A stretch of DNA of 64,000 bases, from assembly GCA_046292445.1 (NCBI GenBank), contig JBKBQT010000009.1, forward strand, positions 65,225 through 129,224, given 5' to 3'. This stretch comes from CALIZF01 sp046292445 (GTDB taxonomy: Bacteria; Pseudomonadota; Alphaproteobacteria; Rhodobacterales; Rhodobacteraceae). Under the pieces are notes generated by a model. That model worked only from the letters and a program-made list of their open reading frames with translations. It made no database searches and had not been told where the DNA came from. The position numbers were made by a program, and so were the translations under genes. Shown one piece after another: positions 7,238 to 14,597 of this stretch. How positions within the stretch are numbered: the first letter of the stretch is position 1; every line of letters begins with the position of its first letter.

Positions 7238-8518
7238 ATGAACGACGTGTCGGGTCGGCAGGCCGCGCAACCCGCCACGGATTCGGATGGCGCGGCGGCG
7301 GGCGGCGTGCTCGCCGGGGTCCGTGTGCTCGATCTCAGCCGCGTCGTCGCGGGCCCGCTGGCGGGGCAAACGCTGGCCGATCTCGGCGCGGACGTGGTCA
7401 AGATCGAGCGCGTGGATGGCGGCGACGACCTGCGCACGCTCGGGCCGCCCTGGGTGACCGCGCCGGGGGGCGGGCGCGAGGAATCCACGTATTTCCAGAC
7501 CGTCAACCGCGGCAAGCGCTCGATGACGCTCGATTTCGCCCAGCCCGAGGGGGCCGCGATCCTGCGCGGGCTGGTCGAGACGGCGGATGTCCTGATCGAG
7601 AATTTCCGCACCGGCACGCTGGCGCGCTACGGGCTCGGCTATGACGATCTGTCGGCGATCAATCCGCGCCTTGTCTATTGCTCGATCACCGGGTTCGGCC
7701 AGACGGGGCCCTACAGCGACCGGTCGGGCTATGACTACCTCGTGCAGGCGATGGGCGGGCAGATGGCGGTGACGGGCCTGCCCGAGGGCGCGGTCGGTGC
7801 CGGGCCGATGCGCGTGGGCGTGCCGATCGCCGACATCACGGCCGGCAACAACGCCGTCATCGCCATTCTGGCCGCCCTTCTGCACCGAACCCGCACCGGG
7901 CGCGGGCAGCACATCGACATCGCGCTCTTCGACAGCCAGGTGGCCTTGCTGCTCAACAACCTCGGCGCCTGGCTCAATGCCCGGGCGCCGCTGCCGCGTA
8001 CCGGAAACGACCATCCCACGGCAGTGCCGAACGGTGTCTTCGCGGTGGCCGACGGGCATATCCTGATCGCCACCTTCAACGACCGCGAATTCGCGCGGCT
8101 GGCCGAGGTGCTGGGCCATCCCGAATGGGCGGGCGATCCGCGCTATGCCCGCTCGCGCGACCGGCTCGCAAACCGGCGGTCGCTGACGGCGGACATGACG
8201 GCGGCGCTGGCGGGGGCGGGGCGCGCGGCCTGGATCGCGCGGCTGAACGCTGCCAAGGTGTCCTGCGGGCCGATCAACGACATGCCCGATATCGAGGCCG
8301 ACCCGCAGCTCGCGGTGCGCGAGATGGTCGTGACGCTGACCCATCCGGTGATGGGGCCGGTTCGGGTGGTGGGCAGCCCGCTCAAGATGTCGGAAACGCC
8401 GGCCGTGCTGCGGGGCGCGCCGCCGCTGGCAGGCGAGCATACCGACGCGGTGCTGCGCGAGCGGCTGGCGATGCCGCCCGAGGCGATCGCCGACCTGCGC
8501 GCCCGGCGCATCGTGTGA
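7238..8518 (+). CDS. CaiB/BaiF family III CoA-transferase
   Basis: The 426-residue protein moves CoA between carboxylic acids through an aspartyl mixed anhydride. The N-terminus has LDLSRVVAGPLAGQTLADLGADVVKIE, typical of the family. The catalytic aspartate is probably D199 in the IADITAGN motif, and TGRGQHIDIAL follows. It is the likely activation step that puts the island's substrate onto CoA, taking CoA from a pathway end product such as acetyl- or succinyl-CoA. The ATG at 7238 follows GGAGGG. An upstream in-frame ATG at 7187 would add a low-complexity extension and has no ribosome site. The next gene overlaps its stop by four bases. Confidence 0.88.
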   Translation: MNDVSGRQAAQPATDSDGAAAGGVLAGVRVLDLSRVVAGPLAGQTLADLGADVVKIERVDGGDDLRTLGPPWVTAPGGGREESTYFQTVNRGKRSMTLDFAQPEGAAILRGLVETADVLIENFRTGTLARYGLGYDDLSAINPRLVYCSITGFGQTGPYSDRSGYDYLVQAMGGQMAVTGLPEGAVGAGPMRVGVPIADITAGNNAVIAILAALLHRTRTGRGQHIDIALFDSQVALLLNNLGAWLNARAPLPRTGNDHPTAVPNGVFAVADGHILIATFNDREFARLAEVLGHPEWAGDPRYARSRDRLANRRSLTADMTAALAGAGRAAWIARLNAAKVSCGPINDMPDIEADPQLAVREMVVTLTHPVMGPVRVVGSPLKMSETPAVLRGAPPLAGEHTDAVLRERLAMPPEAIADLRARRIV

Positions 8519-8883
8519 CGGCCGTGGATCCGGCGCCCGAGGCCGTCTACCTTGCGCATCTTGCCGCCGGGCGGCTGATGCTCCAGCGCGATCCGGCGAC
8601 GGGGGCCTGCGTGTTTCCGCCCCGCCTGCGCGCGCCCGGAACGGGGGCGCCGCTCGGGCCCTGGGTGGCGGTGTCCGGGTTCGGGACGGTGCATGCGGTG
8701 ACGGTGCAATACGCCCGCCCGCCGGCCGCGCCGCGCGCCATCGTCCTTGTGGATCTCGACGAGGGCGGACGCATGCTGTCCGAAGCCATCGTGTCCGATC
8801 CCGAGGCGATGCGCATCGGCGATCGGGTGCGGGCGCGCATCGTGGCGGACCCGCTGCGCGTCGTGTTCGAGCCTGCGCCATGA
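8515..8883 (+). CDS. DUF35 OB-fold protein, zinc-ribbon lost
   Basis: The 122-residue protein matches the DUF35 OB-fold family, small partners of thiolase-like enzymes. Visible features are the FPPR motif where the N-terminal ribbon normally ends, the strand GFGTVHAVTV, and IGDRVRARIV near the C-terminus. Most DUF35 proteins carry four zinc-binding cysteines before the OB fold; here only one cysteine remains (GACVFPPR), so the ribbon is degenerate. The start is a GTG overlapping the CoA-transferase stop, and its own stop overlaps the ATG of the thiolase-like gene. This tight coupling suggests a 1:1 complex, as known for the steroid side-chain aldolase pair Ltp2-ChsH2. Confidence 0.78.
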   Translation: MTAVDPAPEAVYLAHLAAGRLMLQRDPATGACVFPPRLRAPGTGAPLGPWVAVSGFGTVHAVTVQYARPPAAPRAIVLVDLDEGGRMLSEAIVSDPEAMRIGDRVRARIVADPLRVVFEPAP

Positions 8884-10034
8884 GCGGGGTCTTTCCGCGC
8901 GGTCGGACGGCGGTTGCAGGCGCGGCGACCTTCGGCCTTGGCACCTGTCCGGGCCATACGGCGATCGAGATGGCGGCCGAGGCGGGGCACCGGGCACTGG
9001 ACGATGCCGGCCTGTCGATCGGCGATGTGGATGCGCTGTTCGGCTGCCTGCCCGAGGATTTCCTCGGCGGCCTCGCGCTGGCCGAGTATTTCGGCATCCA
9101 GCCGCGGATCACCGACAACAACCGCACCGGCGGGTCGTCCTTCCTGTGCCATGCGATCACCGCGGCGCTGGCGCTCGATGCCGGCTATTGCGACGTGGCG
9201 CTCATCGCCTACGGGTCGAACCAGCGTTCGGCGGCGGGGCGGCTCGTCTCGGCGCTGACGGGGTCGGTCCACGAGGCGGCGCATGCGGTGCGCATGCCCA
9301 TCGGCGGCTATGCGCTCGCTGCGGCACGGCACATGCACCTTTACGGCACGACGCGCGCGCACCTCGCCGCCGTCGCGCTGGCGGCGCGGGGCTGGGCGCA
9401 ACTGAACCCCGAGGCGGCCGAGCGCGGGCCGCTCGATCTGGCCGCGGTGCTGTCGGCCCGCATGCTGTCCTCGCCGCTGACCGCGCGGGACTGTTGCCTT
9501 GTGACCGACGGGGCTGCGGCGGTGGTGATGACGCGCGCAGGCCGCGCGCGCGACCTGCGCCGGCCGCCGGTCTACCTGCTCGGCGGTGCATCGACCGTCA
9601 CGCACAAGGAGATTGCCGCCATGCCCGACCTGACCGTCACCGGCGCCGCCCGCACCGGCGCCGCCGCCATGGCCGCCGCCCGCGTCACGCCTGCCGAGAT
9701 CGACGTCGTGCAACTCTACGACGCCTTCACCATCAACACGATCCTGTTCCTCGAGGATCTCGGCTTCTGCGCCAAGGGCGAGGGCGGCCCCTTCGTGGCC
9801 TCGGGCGCCATCGCCCCCGGCGGCGCCTTGCCGGTCAACACCGATGGGGGCGGCCTGTCCTGCTGTCACCCGGGCATGTATGGCCTCTTCACCATGGTCG
9901 AGGCGGTGCGCCAGCTTCGCGGCGACTGCGGCGCGCGGCAGGTGCCGGGCGCCTCGCTCGCGCTCAGCCACGGCAATGGCGGGGTTCTGTCGTCGCAGGC
10001 CACGCTCGTCTTCGGCACGGCCGATACGCTCTGA
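8880..10034 (+). CDS. Thiolase-like (SCP-X/Ltp2-type) protein, probable retro-aldolase
   Basis: The 384-residue protein has the thiolase fold but not thiolase chemistry. Where thiolases have the nucleophilic Cys, the sequence reads NRTGGSSFLC (residues 81-90) with Gly in the aligned position. The HGNGG motif (H364) and a QLYDAFT motif (Y280) are kept, as in the non-decarboxylating SCP-X and Ltp2 group. With DUF35 partners, that group cleaves beta-hydroxyacyl-CoA thioesters by retro-aldol chemistry. It overlaps the DUF35 gene by four bases. Inferred role: cleavage of the 3-hydroxyacyl-CoA made by the MaoC hydratase, releasing a ketone or aldehyde and a shorter acyl-CoA. A condensing activity is the alternative. 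Confidence 0.78.
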   Translation: MSGVFPRGRTAVAGAATFGLGTCPGHTAIEMAAEAGHRALDDAGLSIGDVDALFGCLPEDFLGGLALAEYFGIQPRITDNNRTGGSSFLCHAITAALALDAGYCDVALIAYGSNQRSAAGRLVSALTGSVHEAAHAVRMPIGGYALAAARHMHLYGTTRAHLAAVALAARGWAQLNPEAAERGPLDLAAVLSARMLSSPLTARDCCLVTDGAAAVVMTRAGRARDLRRPPVYLLGGASTVTHKEIAAMPDLTVTGAARTGAAAMAAARVTPAEIDVVQLYDAFTINTILFLEDLGFCAKGEGGPFVASGAIAPGGALPVNTDGGGLSCCHPGMYGLFTMVEAVRQLRGDCGARQVPGASLALSHGNGGVLSSQATLVFGTADTL

Positions 10035-10055
10035 TCCCGCCTGAAGGAGGCCCCG

Positions 10056-10613
10056 ATGACCGACCCCGCCCTGCTTGCCCGGATCGACCGGCTTGAATCC
10101 CGCCATGCGATTGCCGAGCTTGTGGCGCTCTATTGCAAGGCCTGCGATGACCGCGACGTGCCGCTCCTGCGCTCGCTCTTCACGGCCGATGCCGCGATCC
10201 GCTCACATGACGGGATGATGAACGCCGAAGGCATCGATGCGGTGATGACGATGTATGCCGGGCGCTTTTCCGTGCTCGGCCTGTCGGTTCACTGGACGCA
10301 TGACGCCATCGTCCGCTTCGACGATGGCGATCCCGATGCCGCCACGGGCGAGGTGTTCTGCCATGCCGAGGCGCACCGGGCGGGCACGACACTCGTCGGT
10401 TCCCTGCGCTATGGCGATGCCTATCGGCGCGAAGGCGGGCGATGGATGTTCGCAAGGCGGGTGCTGGCCTTCGGCTATTATGTGCCGGTGACCGAATATG
10501 CCGAGGCCATGGGCTCGACCCTGCGCCAGCGGGCCTATGGCGACCGGAGGCCGGCCGACTACCCCGAGACGCTGGAATCGTGGGACGGATGGCGCGCGCA
10601 TTTTCCGGGCTGA
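10056..10613 (+). CDS. SnoaL-like / NTF2-like protein
   Basis: The 185-residue protein has the cone-shaped NTF2/SnoaL fold pattern: an N-terminal helix RLESRHAIAELVALYCKACDDRD, the segment LRSLFTADAAI, a VHWTHDAIVRF strand and YRREGGRWMFARR. Members include scytalone-dehydratase-like enzymes, ketosteroid isomerases and small subunits of ring hydroxylases. No catalytic pair can be assigned with certainty. The ATG is preceded by AAGGAGG. It is the last gene of the CoA-transferase, DUF35, thiolase operon and probably isomerises or dehydrates an intermediate. Confidence 0.75.
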   Translation: MTDPALLARIDRLESRHAIAELVALYCKACDDRDVPLLRSLFTADAAIRSHDGMMNAEGIDAVMTMYAGRFSVLGLSVHWTHDAIVRFDDGDPDAATGEVFCHAEAHRAGTTLVGSLRYGDAYRREGGRWMFARRVLAFGYYVPVTEYAEAMGSTLRQRAYGDRRPADYPETLESWDGWRAHFPG

Positions 10614-11054
10614 GGCGGCGCCAAAGCCGCGGCGAACCGTCGCCCGGGGCAGCCCCGCGCCGCGCGGCAGATCGGCCGTGCATCCCGAACGCAAGGGCCT
10701 CGAACGATTGCATCGTCGCATCACGCCCGTTTCCGCCGCGATCGCGGGCGGCAGCGCAATCGTGACGGCGGGCGCGGGGCCGCAGGATCGGGCAGGATAA
10801 TCGTTCAGAAGACAAGGTCGTGCCCAACGGTCCGCAAAGTGGCCTTGGCGAAACGGAAGTTCAGGCGCGAGGGCATGGTCGAGCCCGCAGGCTGCTGACG
10901 GTCTTTCAGGCGGTCGATGGACGTCATTCGGGCTGTTCCCAAGTCCCGAACCTTGCGCGAACAGAAGGTTGATTGCGCACGGGGCAAGAACGGCTGCCAC
11001 CGATCTGATCGTCAGACGACACGTCGCATGAGCCGCGGCGGACGTCTAACCGCG
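10614..11054. other. Intergenic junction between catabolic island and hisA
   Basis: This 441-bp stretch has no convincing gene. Its right part (about 10,800-11,050) is lower in GC than its flanks. A 60-codon minus-strand frame at 10,805-10,987 ends in RFAKATLRTVGHDLVF; it has no ribosome site and was not recognised. The stretch may be the remnant of a mobile element or of a deleted gene. In related bacteria, as I recall, hisF and hisE follow hisA, and they are missing here. Confidence 0.4.
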
Positions 11055-11780
11055 TCAGATCTCTGCCTCCAGCGCCTCCAGCGCCGCGGCCAGATCCATC
11101 GCCCCCTCGTAAAGCGCGCGCCCCGAGATCGCCCCGGCGATCACCCGCGTGGCGCGCAGCGCCATCAGGTCGGCCATCGACGCCACCCCGCCCGAGGCGA
11201 TCACCGGGATCGCCACGGCGCGTGCCAGCCGTTCGGTCGCTGCCACGTTCGGCCCCGCCATCGCGCCGTCGCGGTCGATGTCGGTATAGATCACCGCCGC
11301 CACCCCCGCATCCTCGAACCGGCGCGCAAGGTCGGTCGCGTCTTGGTCCGTCACTTCGGCCCAGCCCCGCGTCGCCACCCGGCCGCCCCGCGCGTCGATC
11401 CCCACCGCGACGCGCCCCGGAAAGGCCCGCGCGGCGTCGCGGACAAGGCCAGGGTTCTCCACCGCCGCCGTCCCGAGGATCACCCGCGCCACGCCCCGCG
11501 CCAGCCAGCCCTCGACGGTCGCCATGTCGCGGATGCCGCCGCCGAGCTGGCAGGGCACCGACACCCGCGCGAGGATCGCCGCCACCGCCGCGGCATTGGC
11601 GGGCCGGCCGGCAAAGGCCCCGTCGAGATCGACCAGATGCAGCCAGTGGCACCCTGCTGCCGCAAAGGCCGCCGCCTGCGCCGCCGGATCGTCGCCGAAC
11701 ACCGTGGCAGACCCCATGTCGCCGCGCAGCAGGCGCACGCATTGGCCGTTCTTGAGGTCGATGGCGGGGTAGAGGATCAT
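11055..11780 (-). CDS. hisA: HisA, phosphoribosylformimino-5-aminoimidazole carboxamide ribotide isomerase
   Basis: This 241-residue TIM-barrel enzyme catalyses the ProFAR to PRFAR Amadori rearrangement in histidine biosynthesis. The start MILYPAIDLKNGQCVRL carries the catalytic Asp of the first strand. The second catalytic Asp is in GIDARGGRVATRGW, and the two phosphate-binding half-barrel motifs are QLGGGIRD and IASGGVAS. Length and start are normal. It is separated from hisH and hisB by two plus-strand genes, and no hisF follows it. The upstream GGAG lies 13 bases before the ATG. Confidence 0.95.
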   Translation of the reverse strand: MILYPAIDLKNGQCVRLLRGDMGSATVFGDDPAAQAAAFAAAGCHWLHLVDLDGAFAGRPANAAAVAAILARVSVPCQLGGGIRDMATVEGWLARGVARVILGTAAVENPGLVRDAARAFPGRVAVGIDARGGRVATRGWAEVTDQDATDLARRFEDAGVAAVIYTDIDRDGAMAGPNVAATERLARAVAIPVIASGGVASMADLMALRATRVIAGAISGRALYEGAMDLAAALEALEAEI

Positions 11781-11809
11781 GGCCGGCGTCTCCGATCTGT
11801 CACGCGGCT

Positions 11810-12670
11810 ATGGCATCGTCACGGGTCGATGCCAAGGTGCGGGCAAGCGGGATGGCGAACGGGATCGAGGACGACAGCCGGCCAGCCGACCAGCCCGCAG
11901 CGCGCAGTATCGCGGCGCGCGAGGCGGCGGGCTTTGCGCTGATCGCCTTCGCCCTGGCCTGGGCGACGCTCCTGCCGCTGATCCTTGCCGGGGCGACTGT
12001 GCGCGGGGGCGCGCTGCCGACGCATTTTCCTGCGCTCGCCGCGCCGGCGGCCGCTGCGCTGATCCTCGCCGCCCTGCGCGGAGGGGCGGCCTTGCGCGCC
12101 TTTCTGGCGCGGCTTTTCCGGGGACCGGAGGGTGCCGCCGGATGGCTGTTGGCGTTCACGCCGCTGCCGGTCCTGATCCTTGCGGCCATCGTCGGGGATG
12201 CTGCGGGGCTGCGGGTCTATTCGGGCCTGCCGCTGATGCCGGTCCTGCCCTGGCTCGCGCTGATCGTTGTCGTGAACGGGATCGGGGAAGAGGCGGGCTG
12301 GCGGGGCTATCTTCTGCCGCGGCTCCAGACGCTCTGGGGGCCGGCGGCGGGGACGGCGGCGACGGGCCTTGTCTGGGCGCTCTGGCATGCGCCGATGTTC
12401 CTTGTTGTCGCGACCTATCGCGCGATGGATCCGTGGACGGCGTTTTTCGGCTTCGGCCTCGGCATCCTCGCGGGCGCCTTCGTTCTGGCGCATCTGACGG
12501 CGCTGGCGCGGGGCGGCATAATGCCCGCTGTTCTGTGGCATACGCTCTTCAACCTGGCGACGGCGACGGCGGTGGGCGGGCCGGCGGCGCCGATCCTGAC
12601 GGTTCTGGCCATCGGCTGGGCGCTCTGGCTCTTGCGGCGGCCTGACCGGCTTGCCGTTCCGCCTCGCTGA
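11810..12670 (+). CDS. CPBP family intramembrane metalloprotease
   Basis: The protein (up to 286 residues) has several hydrophobic segments and the CPBP/Abi motifs: EEAGWRGYLLPRL with E160 and E161, then WALWHAPMF, then HTLFNL. These form the membrane metal site of Rce1-like proteases. In bacteria these proteins act on membrane peptides or provide self-immunity to bacteriocins; the substrate here is unknown. The start is uncertain: ATG at 11,810 or 11,852, neither with a clear ribosome site. It lies divergent from hisA and upstream of a DUF2147 gene. No bacteriocin gene is nearby. Confidence 0.8.
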   Translation: MASSRVDAKVRASGMANGIEDDSRPADQPAARSIAAREAAGFALIAFALAWATLLPLILAGATVRGGALPTHFPALAAPAAAALILAALRGGAALRAFLARLFRGPEGAAGWLLAFTPLPVLILAAIVGDAAGLRVYSGLPLMPVLPWLALIVVVNGIGEEAGWRGYLLPRLQTLWGPAAGTAATGLVWALWHAPMFLVVATYRAMDPWTAFFGFGLGILAGAFVLAHLTALARGGIMPAVLWHTLFNLATATAVGGPAAPILTVLAIGWALWLLRRPDRLAVPPR

Positions 12671-12767
12671 CCGGCGCGCAGGCGGGCGGGTGGACGCCAC
12701 GTCGGGCTTGCCCGAATCTGCTCCACCGGCGATCTTGCCGGCGCCGATTCCCGGGAGGAGCCGCCCC

Positions 12768-13148
12768 ATGAAACGCCTGATCGCCGCCGCCCTCATCACA
12801 CTAGCCGCCCCGGCCGCCGCCGACCCCGTTCTGGGCGTCTGGCAGACCCAGCCCGACGACGGTGCCTATGCGCATGTCACGATGGCCCCCTGCGGCGGGG
12901 CGATCTGCGGCAAGATCACCAAGACGTTCAACGCATCGGGCGAATACCGCTCGCCCAACATCGGCAAGACGCTGGTCATCGACATGAAGCCCGAAGGGAA
13001 CGGCCGCTATGCCGGCCAGGTCTGGCGGCCCTCGAACGACAAGGTCTATCGCGGCAAGATCGAACTGGCCGGCAATACGCTCAAGCTCGCGGGCTGCGTG
13101 GCCGGCGGGCTCATCTGTTCGAGCCAGACCTGGGCGCGGGTGAAGTAA
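12768..13148 (+). CDS. DUF2147 secreted protein
   Basis: The 126-residue protein starts with a signal peptide (MKRLIAAALITLAAPAAA, cleavage expected after the second ADA-like Ala) and continues DPVLGVWQTQ, typical of DUF2147. Two cysteine pairs (PCGGAICGK and GCVAGGLICSS) could form disulfides in the periplasm. The function of the family is unknown. The ATG follows GGGAGGAG. The gene sits between hisA and hisH on the opposite strand. Confidence 0.85.
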   Translation: MKRLIAAALITLAAPAAADPVLGVWQTQPDDGAYAHVTMAPCGGAICGKITKTFNASGEYRSPNIGKTLVIDMKPEGNGRYAGQVWRPSNDKVYRGKIELAGNTLKLAGCVAGGLICSSQTWARVK

Positions 13149-13223
13149 AGGGCCCGGCTGGTCCACCCGCGGCGGCACTCGCCGGCGTGCCCAAGCCGTG
13201 CGCCGCGCATCCCGACCGGCAGG

Positions 13224-13245
13224 GGCGGGCCGGCGATCGCCCGCC
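13224..13245. terminator. Hairpin between convergent DUF2147 and hisH genes
   Basis: GGCGGGC (13224-13230) pairs with GCCCGCC (13239-13245) around an 8-base loop. It lies between the two convergent stop codons. No U-tract follows on either strand, so termination activity is only suggested. Confidence 0.35.
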
Positions 13246-13262
13246 GCGGGGCCCGGCGCCGC

Positions 13263-13904
13263 TCAGGGCCGCCAGCGCAGGAAATTGGCGATGATCCGCA
13301 GGCCGGTGGCCTGGCTTTTCTCGGGGTGGAACTGCGTGCCGACCACGGTGCCGCGCCCGACCACCGCCGCCACAGGCCCGCCGTGATCGACATGGGCGAG
13401 CTGATGCGCCGGATCGGCCACGGCAAAGCGCCACGAATGGACGAAATAGGCATGATCGCCCGTCCCGATCCCGGCCAGCACCGGGTGCGGGCGGTCGATG
13501 ACCAGATCGTTCCAGCCCATGTGCGGCACCTTCAGGCGCGAGTCCTTCGGGGTGATGCGCACCACCTCGCCGGGGATCCAGTCCAGCCCGGGCGTGTCGC
13601 GATATTCCCGCCCCACCGTGGCCAGAAGCTGCATCCCGACGCAGATCCCGAGGAACGGCACCCCGCGCCGGTGCACCGCCGCGTCGAGCGCCTCGACCAG
13701 CCCCGCCACGGCATGGAGCGCATCGCGACAGGCCGGAAACGCGCCGTCGCCCGGCACCACGATCCGGTCGGCCGCCGCGACATCCTCCGGCCGGGCCGAC
13801 ACGCGCACGGTTCCCGCCCCGGTCTCGGCCGCCATCCGCTCGAAGGCCTTGACGGCCGAATGGAGGTTCCCGGCCTCGTAATCGACCAGAACCGTGAGGC
13901 TCAC
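13263..13904 (-). CDS. hisH: HisH, imidazole glycerol phosphate synthase glutaminase subunit
   Basis: The 213-residue class I glutamine amidotransferase hydrolyses glutamine and passes ammonia to HisF. The nucleophile is C88 in LGICVGMQLL, and the His-Glu pair is in TQFHPEKSQ. The N-terminus VLVDYEAGNLHS is typical. The start is a GTG whose last two bases overlap the hisB stop (GTGA), so the two are translationally coupled. Its partner hisF is not in the window. Confidence 0.95.
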   Translation of the reverse strand: MSLTVLVDYEAGNLHSAVKAFERMAAETGAGTVRVSARPEDVAAADRIVVPGDGAFPACRDALHAVAGLVEALDAAVHRRGVPFLGICVGMQLLATVGREYRDTPGLDWIPGEVVRITPKDSRLKVPHMGWNDLVIDRPHPVLAGIGTGDHAYFVHSWRFAVADPAHQLAHVDHGGPVAAVVGRGTVVGTQFHPEKSQATGLRIIANFLRWRP

Positions 13905-14488
13905 AGCGCGCCCTTGGTCGAGGGGATCGCATCGCCCCGGCGCGGGTCGGGCTCCACCGCCGCGCGCAGCGCCTGTGCCACGGCCTTGAACGCGGCCTCG
14001 GCGATATGGTGGCTGTTGACCCCGTGGATCAGATCGACATGCAGCGTGATGCCGCCATGGGTGGCCAGCGCCTGAAAGAATTCGCGCACCAGTTCGGTGT
14101 CGAAGGCGCCAACCTTGGCGGTGGGAAAGGCAACACCCCAGACAAGGAACGGCCGGCCCGACAGATCGAGCGCGGCGCGCACCAGCGCATCGTCCATCGC
14201 AAGGTGGCACGCGCCATAGCGCCGGATGCCGCGCTTGTCGCCAAGCGCGGCGGCCAGCGCCTGCCCGAGCGCGATGCCGCAATCCTCGACCGTGTGGTGA
14301 TCGTCGATGTGGCGGTCGCCGGCCGCCGCGAGGTCGATGTCGATCAGGCCATGCCGGGCAAGCTGGTCGAGCATGTGGTCAAAGAACCCGACCCCGGTCG
14401 CGATGCCCGACCGCCCGGTGCCGTCGAGGGCAACGGTCACGGTGATGTCGGTCTCAGCCGTCTTTCGCGTGATCGTGGCGCGGCGCAT
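13901..14488 (-). CDS. hisB: HisB, imidazoleglycerol-phosphate dehydratase
   Basis: The 195-residue monofunctional dehydratase converts imidazole glycerol phosphate to imidazole acetol phosphate. The manganese ligands lie in the two HHxxE-type repeats, DDHHTVED and VNSHHIAEAAFKA, and the N-terminal half holds FFDHMLDQLARHG. The ATG at 14488 follows GGAGGG. A longer in-frame reading adds only low-complexity sequence. It is the first gene of the hisBH unit. Confidence 0.95.
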   Translation of the reverse strand: MRRATITRKTAETDITVTVALDGTGRSGIATGVGFFDHMLDQLARHGLIDIDLAAAGDRHIDDHHTVEDCGIALGQALAAALGDKRGIRRYGACHLAMDDALVRAALDLSGRPFLVWGVAFPTAKVGAFDTELVREFFQALATHGGITLHVDLIHGVNSHHIAEAAFKAVAQALRAAVEPDPRRGDAIPSTKGAL

Positions 14489-14597
14489 GGCATCCCTCCG
14501 GCTTTGGCGTTCTATAGGCAGGCCGGGGGGCGAGGGGAAGGGCGACCCTTTCAAGGGCCGGCGGCGATGCGTTACGCTGGCGCCCGGAGGTGAAGCG

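Noticed and set aside
11810..12670. CPBP protease as part of a bacteriocin immunity system
   Set aside because: There is no bacteriocin precursor, modification or export gene near it.
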